A stretch of 64,000 nt of DNA, taken from a virus. Each line of letters opens with the position of its first letter. The first letter of the stretch is position 1. Below the pieces are notes generated by a model. It was not told the DNA's origin, ran no database searches, and worked only from the letters and a program-made list of their open reading frames with translations. The stretch is taken from IMG/VR virus record IMGVR_UViG_3300034101_003554, positions 62,001-126,000 of that record; one strand, written 5' to 3'. Position numbers and translations under genes: made by a program. This document shows, one piece after another, positions 22,610-31,109 of the stretch.

Positions 22610-24205
22610 ATGACAGAAAAAAAATCATTAGTAGAAGAAGCGATAATCCAAATGAAAAATTTGGAGGAATTAGTCGCTGAAAATGCAAAAGGAATACTTG
22701 CGTCAACAATGACAAAAGAAATCAAACAACTAGTAAAAGAATCTCTTAACGAACAAGATGAAGACGAAGAAGAAGTTGAAGATGAAGAAGAAATTGAAGA
22801 CGAAGAAGACATAAACATGGGTGACGAAATGGATATGGAAGACGAAATGGATATGGAAGACGAAATGGATATGGATGATGAAATGGATGGTATGAGTCAA
22901 GTGCAGATGGGGGACGATAAAACCTTAGACTTGACAAATATGGATACAGATTCTGTTGTCAAGATTTTTTCAGCATTAGATAGTGAAACTGAAGTTGAAG
23001 TCATTCCTGACCAACAAAAAGGTAAAGTGCATTTTAAAGATAAACGCACAAATAAAGAATATATTGTTATGTCAGAAAGCGAAATTGAAAGAGAAGTTAC
23101 TAGTGCAATACATGATACTTTTTCTGAAAGTGATTACATTGACGATGAAGAAGATTTTGACTTCATTCCTGAATACGAAGAAGATGAAGAAGAAGATTTT
23201 GACTTCATTCCTGAATACGAAGAAGATGAAGAAGAAGAATTTGATTTTCCTAAAGAGGAAGAAGGTTTTGAAAGTTCTTATGGAATCCAATACGAAGATG
23301 AAACTTTATACGAAATTGAAATGGAAGACGGAATGGACATGATGGAAATGGACAATGAGATGGATATGATGGAAATGGATATGGAAGATGAAACTTTATA
23401 CGAAATTGAAATGGAAGAAGACGATGAAGACTTTGAAAGTGATGAGTATATGATGGAATCAAAAAAATCAACAAAAAAACCAAAAGGTATGGGTTTTGGT
23501 TCAGCATCTAAATTCAAATTTCCAAGTAAAACTACTGATTACCCAACTAAAAAACAAAAACAAGGCACTAAAGGTGTAGGTATGGGTAAAGGTCCTAAAA
23601 AAGACATATATAAATCTGACTCTCCAAGTTTTGATGGTGAATTCTCTAAGAAACCAACCAAATCAAAAGAAACAAAAGGAAGTATGATGATGAAGCCTAA
23701 AAAAGTAGAAACAAAAGAGGCCGCACGTACTTTAGGAAACGGAAAATATTGGGGTAGAGATGGTCTTCCAAAACCAAGAACAGCTCCTCGTCATCTAAGA
23801 AATGAATCTGTTGAGTCTCAAGAATTAAATTTACTTAGAGAAAAAAACGAAGAGTACAGAAAAGCATTAAACATTTTTAGAACTAAACTTGATGAAGTAG
23901 CAATCTTTAATTCAAACTTAGCGTACGCAACTAGATTATTTACAGAACATTCTACATCAAAACAAGAAAAAATTAACATTCTACAAAGATTTGATGGTGT
24001 TGAAACTCTTAAAGAATCTAAAAATCTTTACAAAGTAATTAAAGACGAATTATCGAACACTAAGACTCAACAAGTTAATGAATCAATTGAAAGAACTATT
24101 ACGAAGACACCTTCTACCGGTTCTGCAATTAATTTAATTGAATCAAAAACATATGAAAATCCACAATTCTTAAGAATGAAGGATTTAATGTCAAAATTAA
24201 AATAA
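22610..24205 (+). CDS. Prohead core scaffold protein, T4 gp22-like
   Basis: 531 residues, extremely acidic in the first half, with Glu/Asp/Met repeats, a basic Lys/Pro/Gly/Ser middle part, and a C-terminal helical region (about 400-480). That region has REKNEEYRKALNIF, NSNLAYATRLFTEH and EKINILQRFDGVETLKES, which resemble the conserved C-terminal part of gp22-type scaffolds. It would fill the prohead core and be degraded by the gp21-like protease. Its place between protease and capsid genes supports the call. Internal tandem repeats suggest recent length change. Confidence 0.85.
   Translation: MTEKKSLVEEAIIQMKNLEELVAENAKGILASTMTKEIKQLVKESLNEQDEDEEEVEDEEEIEDEEDINMGDEMDMEDEMDMEDEMDMDDEMDGMSQVQMGDDKTLDLTNMDTDSVVKIFSALDSETEVEVIPDQQKGKVHFKDKRTNKEYIVMSESEIEREVTSAIHDTFSESDYIDDEEDFDFIPEYEEDEEEDFDFIPEYEEDEEEEFDFPKEEEGFESSYGIQYEDETLYEIEMEDGMDMMEMDNEMDMMEMDMEDETLYEIEMEEDDEDFESDEYMMESKKSTKKPKGMGFGSASKFKFPSKTTDYPTKKQKQGTKGVGMGKGPKKDIYKSDSPSFDGEFSKKPTKSKETKGSMMMKPKKVETKEAARTLGNGKYWGRDGLPKPRTAPRHLRNESVESQELNLLREKNEEYRKALNIFRTKLDEVAIFNSNLAYATRLFTEHSTSKQEKINILQRFDGVETLKESKNLYKVIKDELSNTKTQQVNESIERTITKTPSTGSAINLIESKTYENPQFLRMKDLMSKLK
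22823..22885 (+). repeat. 18-bp coding tandem repeat
   Basis: Three near-identical 18-bp units plus a partial fourth encode a DEMDME-type acidic repeat in the scaffold. Confidence 0.85.
23147..23230 (+). repeat. Perfect 42-bp coding duplication
   Basis: Two identical 14-codon units (EEDFDFIPEYEEDE) stand end to end, followed by a diverged partial third copy. Exact nucleotide identity argues for recent duplication. Confidence 0.85.
23294..23418 (+). repeat. Dispersed 35-bp direct repeat in scaffold gene
   Basis: The same 35 bases, coding EDETLYEIEMEE-like residues, occur at 23294 and 23384, exactly 90 bp (30 codons) apart. Confidence 0.75.
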
Positions 24206-24241
24206 ACAATAAACAAAATTAAAACAAAAATCAAATACAAA

Positions 24242-26089
24242 ATGGGAGCATTATTAGAAAGCGGTCTTGTTGGTAACATTGGTTTAAAACACCTTAAAGT
24301 TATCAAAGAAGATACTATTAACAAATGGGATAGATTAGGATTCCTTGATGGCCTTAGAGGTCACCTAAAAGAAAATGTTGCACAGTTATATGAAAACCAA
24401 GCATCATTCTTAATCAATGAGGCAACAGCTGATGGAAGTTCTGGTTCATTCGAAACAGTTGTATTTCCAATCGTTAGACGTGTATTCTCTAAATTATTAG
24501 CAAATGATATCGTATCTGTACAAGCTATGAACTTACCTATCGGTAAATTGTTCTACTTCGTACCTAAAATCCAAGGTTATAATGGTGGTGGTAATACCAA
24601 TTCTGGTGAACATTACGGTCCGTTTGGCGCTCCAGGAGGTCCTAGTGAAGTAAACGCAGGTTATGGTGATAGTGCTGGAGCTTATCAAAAAAATCTTTAT
24701 GATTTATTTTACGAAGGTAATGAACCTAGTTTAAATCCTGCCGGATTATTTGATTATTCTAAAGGTCAATGGTCTGCGATTACAACTGGTACAACAGTTC
24801 AAGTTTGGAGTAATGGTCTATTAACAGGTGCTACAGATCAATTTACAGCTAACACTACTATCAGAAAAGTAATCGTTAAACTTTGTAATTTCACTAACTT
24901 AGGTGTTGGTAAACTTATTGCTCCTGATGGTAATGAAATTGACACAGAATCTTTCTTGTCTGATTTGAAGCTTATGGCGACTAGCGCTAAAAGTGAATCA
25001 GCATTCTCATCAGATACTTGTGATGCAATATACAATGTCGATGGAAGTAAAAAATCATTATTGTTTAGAGTTGTAACTCAACAATATGGTAAAGGTATTG
25101 TTTCTCCAACATCAACACCAAATAAAACTACATGGGCTTCTAATGGTGGTGGTGGAACATTCAATGACATTTGTGGTCAAGATGGTTGTATCTATTTAGA
25201 AGTTGACCTTTCTTGTCCAGTATGTGCAACTTGTGATAATTCTAACACAATTGATGGTTACACTGGTACAACTTTAACAAGTACTTTATCTGGAGACGCT
25301 TTCACAGCTGTTTGGAGAAGATACGAAGAACTTGAATTCGAAGATAAAATTGGTGAAGTTTCTTTCGACCTTGAATCAGTAACTGTTTCTGTAACTGAAA
25401 GAAAACTTAGAGCTCAATGGTCTCCTGAACTTGCTCAAGACGTTGCAGCATTCCATAACATTGATGCTGAAGCTGAATTGACGGCTCTTCTTTCTGAACA
25501 AGTTGCTGCTGAAATCGATAGAGAAATCCTTCGTGACCTTAGAAAAGGTGCGGCTTGGAACTTGAGATGGGACTACAACGGATGGAGAAGAATTCAAAAT
25601 ACAACTTCTTACACTCAAAAAGACTGGAACCAAACGTTGATTACTGCTATCAACCAACTTTCAGCTCAAATTCACAAATCAACTCTTAGAGGTGGTGCTA
25701 ACTGGATTGTTGTTTCTTCTGAGGTTTCTGCAATCTTTGATGACTTGGAATACTTCCACGTATCAAATGCTTCTCCTGAGCAAGACCAATACAACATGGG
25801 TATTGAAAGAGTAGGTACATTAGCTGGTAGATACCAAGTATATCGTGACCCTTACTTCCCACCTAACCAAGTGTTAATCGGACATAAAGGTACATCACTT
25901 CTTGATACTGGTTACATCTACGCTCCGTATGTTCCACTTCAATTAACTCCAACAATGTATAATCCATTCAACTTTACTCCTATTAAGGGTATTATGACAC
26001 GTTACGCCAAAAAAATGGTGAACAACAGATTTTATGCCAGAATTACAGTTGATGGTGTTAGAACATTTGACTTACAAGAATTGAGATAG
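24242..26089 (+). CDS. Major capsid protein, T4 gp23-like
   Basis: 615 residues. The N-terminal region ends in SFLINE|ATADGSSGS; cleavage after Glu60 would fit the gp21 rule and the length of the gp23 propeptide. Next come ETVVFPIVRRVFSKLLANDIVS and NLPIGKLFYFVPK, hallmark gp23 segments. The C-terminal half has the conserved LRAQWSPELAQDVAAFHNIDAE and a final GIMTRYAKKMVNNRFYA. A Gly/Cys-rich insertion at about 300-345 carries five cysteines including CPVC. Codon use is richer in C-ending codons than in neighbours, consistent with very high expression. Confidence 0.96.
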   Translation: MGALLESGLVGNIGLKHLKVIKEDTINKWDRLGFLDGLRGHLKENVAQLYENQASFLINEATADGSSGSFETVVFPIVRRVFSKLLANDIVSVQAMNLPIGKLFYFVPKIQGYNGGGNTNSGEHYGPFGAPGGPSEVNAGYGDSAGAYQKNLYDLFYEGNEPSLNPAGLFDYSKGQWSAITTGTTVQVWSNGLLTGATDQFTANTTIRKVIVKLCNFTNLGVGKLIAPDGNEIDTESFLSDLKLMATSAKSESAFSSDTCDAIYNVDGSKKSLLFRVVTQQYGKGIVSPTSTPNKTTWASNGGGGTFNDICGQDGCIYLEVDLSCPVCATCDNSNTIDGYTGTTLTSTLSGDAFTAVWRRYEELEFEDKIGEVSFDLESVTVSVTERKLRAQWSPELAQDVAAFHNIDAEAELTALLSEQVAAEIDREILRDLRKGAAWNLRWDYNGWRRIQNTTSYTQKDWNQTLITAINQLSAQIHKSTLRGGANWIVVSSEVSAIFDDLEYFHVSNASPEQDQYNMGIERVGTLAGRYQVYRDPYFPPNQVLIGHKGTSLLDTGYIYAPYVPLQLTPTMYNPFNFTPIKGIMTRYAKKMVNNRFYARITVDGVRTFDLQELR

Positions 26090-26111
26090 TAAATCTTAAT
26101 AAAAAATGACG

Positions 26112-26141
26112 AGAGGGACAAGTTTTTGTCCCTCTTTTTTT
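26112..26141 (+). terminator. Intrinsic terminator after the capsid gene
   Basis: A 10-bp stem AGAGGGACAA / TTGTCCCTCT with a short T-rich loop and T-run. Confidence 0.9.
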
Positions 26142-26196
26142 ATTAATTTAACATAAATAATTGATTTTATGTTCTTATTTCATATATTTATATTAT

Positions 26197-26877
26197 ATGA
26201 AAAGAATAGAATTAGATAAAAACGTTATTGATGAGATTATACGATTATACAACGAGGAAATGTTGGGTAGTCCATCAATATCCGAAAAATTGGGTATAAA
26301 TAGACATATTGTTTTACGAGTACTTAAAGAAAATAATATTAAGGTTGGAGTGCCTGGTCAAAAGTTTAAAGGTGGGAAATATGCTTCATATAAAAGAAAT
26401 TGTCATAAACATAAAGATAAAAAAAATGAGTATCATAAAGAATGGTCAAAACAAAATAGAAACAGACTTAATGAATACCACAAAGAGTGGAGAGAGAAGA
26501 ACATTGACAAACATAGAGAGAAAAAACGTAACTACGAAAAATACAAAAAAAGTACAGATCCAATATACAAACTAATATCTAATTTTAGAACTGCAATATA
26601 CATTGTTCTAAAAGAGAACAAATTGGATAAGTATACCAACTATTTCAATATGGTTGGGTATTCCGCATTAGATTTAAAAAAACATTTAGAAAAACAATTT
26701 ATTGATGGTATGACTTGGGACAATTATGGTGAATGGCATATTGACCATATTAAACCAATATCATTGTTTGTATTTGAAAGTGTGGATAATAAAGAGTTTA
26801 AAGAATGTTGGTCTTTGGATAATTTACAGCCAATGTGGGGTGTTGAGAATATAAAAAAAGGAAATAAACTATTTTAG
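26197..26877 (+). CDS. Free-standing HNH endonuclease
   Basis: 226 residues from ATG 26197 (the frame opens upstream, but this start precedes the domain). An N-terminal helix-turn-helix (about 8-48, LGSPSISEKLGINRHIVLRVL) is followed by a Lys/His/Glu-rich linker with repeated EYHKEW segments. The C-terminal HNH motif is GEWHIDHIKPIS (about 178-188) with DNLQPMW and NIKKGNK after it. This architecture is typical of homing-type endonucleases in T4-like phages. It sits just downstream of the capsid terminator and seems to be an insertion. A TATTTAT motif lies 5 nt before the ATG. Confidence 0.88.
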   Translation: MKRIELDKNVIDEIIRLYNEEMLGSPSISEKLGINRHIVLRVLKENNIKVGVPGQKFKGGKYASYKRNCHKHKDKKNEYHKEWSKQNRNRLNEYHKEWREKNIDKHREKKRNYEKYKKSTDPIYKLISNFRTAIYIVLKENKLDKYTNYFNMVGYSALDLKKHLEKQFIDGMTWDNYGEWHIDHIKPISLFVFESVDNKEFKECWSLDNLQPMWGVENIKKGNKLF

Positions 26878-26900
26878 TTTATTTTTATCCAACTAATAGA

Positions 26901-26907
26901 TATTTAT
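26901..26907 (+). promoter_or_regulatory. Candidate late promoter motif TATTTAT
   Basis: In the extended form GATATTTATA, 20 nt upstream of the ATG at 26928. Confidence 0.45.
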
Positions 26908-26927
26908 AAAGAAAAAAATTAATCAAT

Positions 26928-28742
26928 ATGAAAAAATTATATTATTTAGATGAATCTGAGAAAGAACGAATTCTCAATATGCACAAAGACGCAACAAAAA
27001 ATAATTATTTAATTAAAAAAAATGATGATGAAAATTTAATAATTGAACGTCCATTAAAAAAAGTTCGTAATTTTCTTTTTGGTACAGGTCCATATAAAAA
27101 ATATGGTGGTGTTACTGTTGGTAGTAAAACCAAAGATTACATAACTACATTACAAACGGAATTATCTAATAAATTAAATAGTTATTTAGATAATGGTGAT
27201 ATCTATATTGCCACAAAAAGAATTAAAGGTTCTGATAGTCCTGAGATGATAGAATGGAGAACAGAACTTATAGACTTGAAAAACGAAATTATAACTCTTC
27301 AAAGAAAGTTAAGAGACGAAAAAATGGAGTTAAGCATAAGTGATAAAGCAACAGAGAAAAAGAACCTTAAGATTAAAATTTCACTTTATGAGGATCAGTT
27401 AATTGAAACTCAAAAAAGAGCCGTTGAATTAGAAAAAAATATTCTAAATTATAATACAATGAAACATGAAATCTATGGTGTTCAAGATGTTAAAATAATT
27501 ACTTTAGAGCAATTAAAACAAATAATTGATAAAAATGTTCAAAAAATCGACTTGGATGAAAATGAGGAAGAAATTCTTGCTTATTTGTTTGAAAAAGAAG
27601 CAAATATAATAAATCCAAACGAAATTAAAATATCCGGTGATTATTATGTCCCTATAGACTCAAGTAAAAAAATATCAAAATTAAATCCTAGTACAGACCC
27701 AGATTTTATAGATAAGTTTAAAAAAACTGCACCTAGTTATCGTGCTCACCCTAAAAGTGTAGGGAATAGAAAATTAGCTAGATGGGCAAAAAAACATCCA
27801 GTGCGTGCAATTATTTGGAGTTTAGCGATTATATCAAAAATTGGAATTATTCTTTGGTATTTTTATACATCAGCAGAAATGTTTGGTAAGTCAATTGCAG
27901 CCTCATTTGATGGGTTTAAAAAAACTACGGATGGTGAAGGAGCTGATATGTATTTAGAAGAAATGTGTGGAGTACTACAAAATGACCCAAGTATTGGAAA
28001 ATGGGTTGGGGATGATAAGAGTAAAAATAATTATGCTTTTTTAAAAGGAATTTTACCTAATATTGATAAAAATCAGTTTAAAGAACAATTAAATAGAAGA
28101 TTTTTAATTCCCGCTAACATTTGTAAGTGTGTTGCAACTTCTAAAAACGAGGGAAAAGAAGGTGGAATCAACACAATTATTTATAATAAAAATAAAGATT
28201 TGTTTGACATTATGAAAAAACATATAACTTTTGTTATGAACGATTCTGTCAGCGGTAATCAATTAAAAAGAGCTTGGGATGAGTTATCTAAAAAACAAAT
28301 TGTAACTACTTTTAAAAATAAACAATATGGTCTTGGTGTGGATAAAGGTACTGATGTATCAATTTCAGGAGCTGAAGCTATAAGATATGCAAGGTTAGAT
28401 GATGTAACCGATCCAGTTTGTAAACAGAATTTTTTAAATGTTTTTACCGAAGGAAATAATTTTGATGTAAAATTACTTGGGGTGTTCTCACATGATGGTA
28501 AAATTTATCAAGAGACAACCTGGAATAAGGCATTAGTACCTGTTTTAATTTATCAAGCTTATGATGAAAATTATAATAAAAAATGGTATTTAGGTTGTAA
28601 GGTTATTAGTGAAGAAATTTTTGAAAAAGTACAAGAAATAAATAGACTTGTTAATTCTAATATTTATAAGGATGAGTTTGAAGCAAAAGCAAAAGAATTT
28701 CAGGCTAAGGCGGATACAATTATTTCTATGATACAAAGATAA
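26928..28742 (+). CDS. Large coiled-coil membrane protein, 604 aa, function unknown
   Basis: The N-terminus has LDESEKERILNMHKDAT, a short helical motif of a type I associate with phage structural and peptidoglycan-related proteins. Residues about 105-170 form a coiled coil. A membrane segment lies at about 290-312 (AIIWSLAIISKIGIILWYFY), preceded by a basic RKLARWAKKHPVR stretch. The C-terminal half is soluble with a few cysteines and ends in helical EKVQEINRLVNS and EFQAKADTIIS. It may be a virion protein that acts at the host membrane, but nothing identifies the function. Confidence 0.65.
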   Translation: MKKLYYLDESEKERILNMHKDATKNNYLIKKNDDENLIIERPLKKVRNFLFGTGPYKKYGGVTVGSKTKDYITTLQTELSNKLNSYLDNGDIYIATKRIKGSDSPEMIEWRTELIDLKNEIITLQRKLRDEKMELSISDKATEKKNLKIKISLYEDQLIETQKRAVELEKNILNYNTMKHEIYGVQDVKIITLEQLKQIIDKNVQKIDLDENEEEILAYLFEKEANIINPNEIKISGDYYVPIDSSKKISKLNPSTDPDFIDKFKKTAPSYRAHPKSVGNRKLARWAKKHPVRAIIWSLAIISKIGIILWYFYTSAEMFGKSIAASFDGFKKTTDGEGADMYLEEMCGVLQNDPSIGKWVGDDKSKNNYAFLKGILPNIDKNQFKEQLNRRFLIPANICKCVATSKNEGKEGGINTIIYNKNKDLFDIMKKHITFVMNDSVSGNQLKRAWDELSKKQIVTTFKNKQYGLGVDKGTDVSISGAEAIRYARLDDVTDPVCKQNFLNVFTEGNNFDVKLLGVFSHDGKIYQETTWNKALVPVLIYQAYDENYNKKWYLGCKVISEEIFEKVQEINRLVNSNIYKDEFEAKAKEFQAKADTIISMIQR

Positions 28743-28788
28743 AATAAGTAATGATATTGGTAGTATTACTTACGTAAGTAAATGAAAG
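28743..28788. terminator. Possible hairpin and perfect palindrome between convergent genes
   Basis: AAGTAAT and ATTACTT can form a stem, while TTACTTACGTAAGTAA is a perfect 16-bp palindrome sharing the same bases. No T-run follows, so termination is uncertain; a protein-binding site is possible. Confidence 0.35.
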
Positions 28789-28998
28789 TTATGATAAACT
28801 TAAAACTCTAATACTTTTTGATATTATTTCAGCTTCGGCTAATGAAAAAGTACCTTCGTGGTAAGCATGTTTAACCGCTTGTACTAAAAAATAAATTGAG
28901 GAATCTTTATCTAATGTCTGGAGTAGTACATCTAGGTGGTTTTCGGATAGTAATGTTACGGTATTGAATAGTTTTCCATATATTTTTTCTTCTTCCAT
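28789..28998 (-). CDS. Hypothetical protein, 69 aa
   Basis: Small acidic helical protein (LFNTVTLLSENHLDVLLQTLDKD, then FLVQAVKHAYHEGTFSL). No family recognised. Minus strand between two plus genes, diverging from the next one with a 14-nt gap between starts. Confidence 0.55.
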   Translation of the reverse strand: MEEEKIYGKLFNTVTLLSENHLDVLLQTLDKDSSIYFLVQAVKHAYHEGTFSLAEAEIISKSIRVLSLS

Positions 28999-29012
28999 AA
29001 TTTTTTATTAGA

Positions 29013-29906
29013 ATGATAAATAAAATAAAAGATATAGTCAAACAAATTTTAAAAGAGGCTACAAGTAATTTAACAGGTAGTAGAGGTTCGTTTGTACCCC
29101 CACTTAGACAAGGTAAAAAAAATTTTGAGAAAACTCAATTAGACCCATATAGTGAGTCTGTATCAAAGTATTATAGTCAAGAATTAGCGACAGATAGTTA
29201 TGATGGTAAAATGTCAACATCCAAGAAGGACATCAAAAAAATTGAATCTAAGGTAAAAAAAACTTCAATCTATGCCAAGAATCATCCAGTGCAGAATGAT
29301 GACGATGGTGAGGTAATTAACCCCTATCCAAAGGGTAAATCAAAGAAAATAAATGAGGCGACATTTGGATATGGTGGGGAATATAATGCACCACTTGAGA
29401 TTGGGATGAAAAAATGGAAAAACCCTGAATTACAACCATTTTCAGATTTTGTTGATACTGAAGCAAATATAAATAAAGTTAAGTCAACAACCAAAAACAA
29501 TATAAGAAGAACTGTTGGAATGTGGGAGAAAGGGAAGGATGGTAGTTATAAAATTGATAAACATTATGTCCATACGGTTAATGAGTGGGATTATGAAGAA
29601 GCTCCAATATTAACTGAAGATTTGGCTGTATGGTTTGGAACAAAGAAAAAACCCAAGGGGTCATCACAACCAAAAGGACCTTGGGTTAATATCTGTAAAA
29701 AGGTAGATGGAAAACATCCCCCTTGTGGAAGGAGTGAGGCAGATACCAAGAGTTACCCCAAATGTAGGGCAGCAGGAGTTGCTGGTAAGATGTCAGATTC
29801 TGAGAAGAAATCGGCTTGCGCTCAGAAACGTAGGGCTGAAAAGAAAGACCCCAAAATTGGTACTGGTAACAAACCAACAATGACTTCTTATAAACCTAAG
29901 AAATAA
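29013..29906 (+). CDS. Virion-type protein with C-terminal Cys/basic domain (DUF5872-like), 297 aa
   Basis: The N-terminus MINKIKDIVKQILKEATS is an amphipathic helix ending ILKE|A, matching a capsid-targeting sequence with a gp21-type cleavage site. The middle is polar and low-complexity. The C-terminal ~80 residues (WVNICKK, HPPCGR, YPKCRAAGVAGKMSDSEK, CAQKRRAEKK) match a small basic domain common in T4-like phages, which I recall as DUF5872. The combination suggests a protein packaged with DNA in the head. The domain name is from memory, so tentative. Confidence 0.65.
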   Translation: MINKIKDIVKQILKEATSNLTGSRGSFVPPLRQGKKNFEKTQLDPYSESVSKYYSQELATDSYDGKMSTSKKDIKKIESKVKKTSIYAKNHPVQNDDDGEVINPYPKGKSKKINEATFGYGGEYNAPLEIGMKKWKNPELQPFSDFVDTEANINKVKSTTKNNIRRTVGMWEKGKDGSYKIDKHYVHTVNEWDYEEAPILTEDLAVWFGTKKKPKGSSQPKGPWVNICKKVDGKHPPCGRSEADTKSYPKCRAAGVAGKMSDSEKKSACAQKRRAEKKDPKIGTGNKPTMTSYKPKK

Positions 29907-30320
29907 TTATTGTTTTATTTTATTAAGTATCACATCCAATGAGTGAACAATTTGTGACATAATTTCATCTTCATCTTTTTGACGTATTGTTTCAACTTTT
30001 TCATCATACATTTTTGTGAACCTATCATAATTTCTATCACTTATAACTATATCGTGATGATGAACGTGGTTCGTTATGCTTAATAATCTTCCATCCAATA
30101 TTAAAAATAACCCCAAAGTTTTATTTATGATATATCTTTTTTTGCTTAAAAAAGTAAGTCGAAAACTAGAATCTGGATGTAGAATCAATAATCTTGCAAT
30201 TGACATACATTTTTTTTGAGTCTCGGAGACTTTGTCATAATCTGGGTTATTCATTTTTCTATTGAAAAGAACCCATTTAACGTAAGCACGTTTTAAAAAC
30301 CTTTTTATAAATTTTTTCAT
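29907..30320 (-). CDS. Hypothetical basic protein, 137 aa
   Basis: A strongly basic N-terminus (KKFIKRFLKRAYVKWVLFNRK) is followed by a helix-rich body with a HVHHHD cluster. No domain assigned. It may bind nucleic acid or membrane through the basic amphipathic N-terminus. The stop abuts the previous gene's stop without any gap. Confidence 0.6.
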   Translation of the reverse strand: MKKFIKRFLKRAYVKWVLFNRKMNNPDYDKVSETQKKCMSIARLLILHPDSSFRLTFLSKKRYIINKTLGLFLILDGRLLSITNHVHHHDIVISDRNYDRFTKMYDEKVETIRQKDEDEIMSQIVHSLDVILNKIKQ

Positions 30321-30373
30321 AAGATGTTATTTTTTGATTCATCACAAAGATAAAAAGGTTTTCTTATTAAAAC

Positions 30374-30406
30374 AAAAAAAGGTAGAATATTTTTCTACCT
30401 TTTTTA
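30374..30406 (-). terminator. Intrinsic terminator
   Basis: AAAAAAGGTAGA / TCTACCTTTTTT stem, symmetrical, 18 nt past the end of the minus-strand gene at 30424. It would work on either strand. Confidence 0.8.
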
Positions 30407-30423
30407 TATGAAAAAAATAGTAA

Positions 30424-30894
30424 TTAACAATAAGGTGGTGAACATTTCTTTTTACCATCTAATCCCTTGAATCTACCCTGACACACTTGTACAGCAAACG
30501 CATTAGAATATGCTGAGGGATAGACCTTATATTTAGCTTTTGCAGCTTTATATCCTCTTGAACATAATTCAGTTCCAGTTTTCTTTTTTCCCTCCATCAT
30601 AACCACATCTTCTTCCTCATCATAGAATTCATCAGAATGTTTAGTTTCATTCATCATAAAGTCAAATACTTGGTCTAGGTTTTCTTTTGCCGTTGCAATA
30701 TGGTCATCAGCCCAATCGTGACCACCTTGAAGTATTTTTTCAACTTGCATTGGGTCTAATTCTAATAACAATTGTGCTTGTCTTATCATTTGTTCAAGAT
30801 TACTGAAAAACATATAGTTTTGTACTTTTCCATAATCTTTTTCGTTAACTATTTTTTTAACTAGATTGTTAAGTTGTGATTCTGTAATTCTCAT
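30424..30894 (-). CDS. Small protein with N-terminal targeting-like helix and Cys-containing C-terminal domain, 156 aa
   Basis: Starts MRITESQLNNLVKKIVNE, an amphipathic leader of the sort repeatedly found on phage head proteins. The middle is acidic (EFYDEEEDVVM). The C-terminal ~50 residues, ELCSRGYKAAKAKY, VYPSAYSNAFAVQVC and KKCSPPYC, match a small conserved domain seen in phage and large-virus proteins next to modules like the one at 29906. Function unknown; packaging into the virion is inferred. Confidence 0.65.
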   Translation of the reverse strand: MRITESQLNNLVKKIVNEKDYGKVQNYMFFSNLEQMIRQAQLLLELDPMQVEKILQGGHDWADDHIATAKENLDQVFDFMMNETKHSDEFYDEEEDVVMMEGKKKTGTELCSRGYKAAKAKYKVYPSAYSNAFAVQVCQGRFKGLDGKKKCSPPYC

Positions 30895-30899
30895 ATAAT

Positions 30900-31082
30900 T
30901 TAATTGTTTAAACCATTAATTCCACCCAATGTGATTGCATTTAGTTGAATAACAACATTATTTTGTCCATCAGTCCAAATTGGATGTGGGGGAATGATTT
31001 CTTGAGTTGTACCACTACAAATTTCACATATAATAACTTCTGTATTTGCACTAGTACCTGTTGGATAAAAATAATTTGACAT
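30900..31082 (-). CDS. Hypothetical protein, 60 aa
   Basis: A small beta-rich protein with a CEIC pair and a PHPIW turn. It lies between two structural-type minus genes, with a TATTTAT motif 12 nt upstream of its ATG, and is probably expressed late. No family recognised. Confidence 0.5.
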   Translation of the reverse strand: MSNYFYPTGTSANTEVIICEICSGTTQEIIPPHPIWTDGQNNVVIQLNAITLGGINGLNN

Positions 31083-31094
31083 AATGTTTTATTT

Positions 31095-31101
31095 ATAAAT
31101 A
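31095..31101 (-). promoter_or_regulatory. Candidate late promoter motif TATTTAT
   Basis: Minus-strand copy, 12 nt upstream of the ATG at 31082. Confidence 0.4.
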
Positions 31102-31109
31102 TTTACTTT

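Noticed and set aside
22746-23517. Several antisense frames rich in Ser, Phe or Pro/Leu
   Set aside because: They mirror the acidic repeats of the scaffold gene and lack separate start signals.
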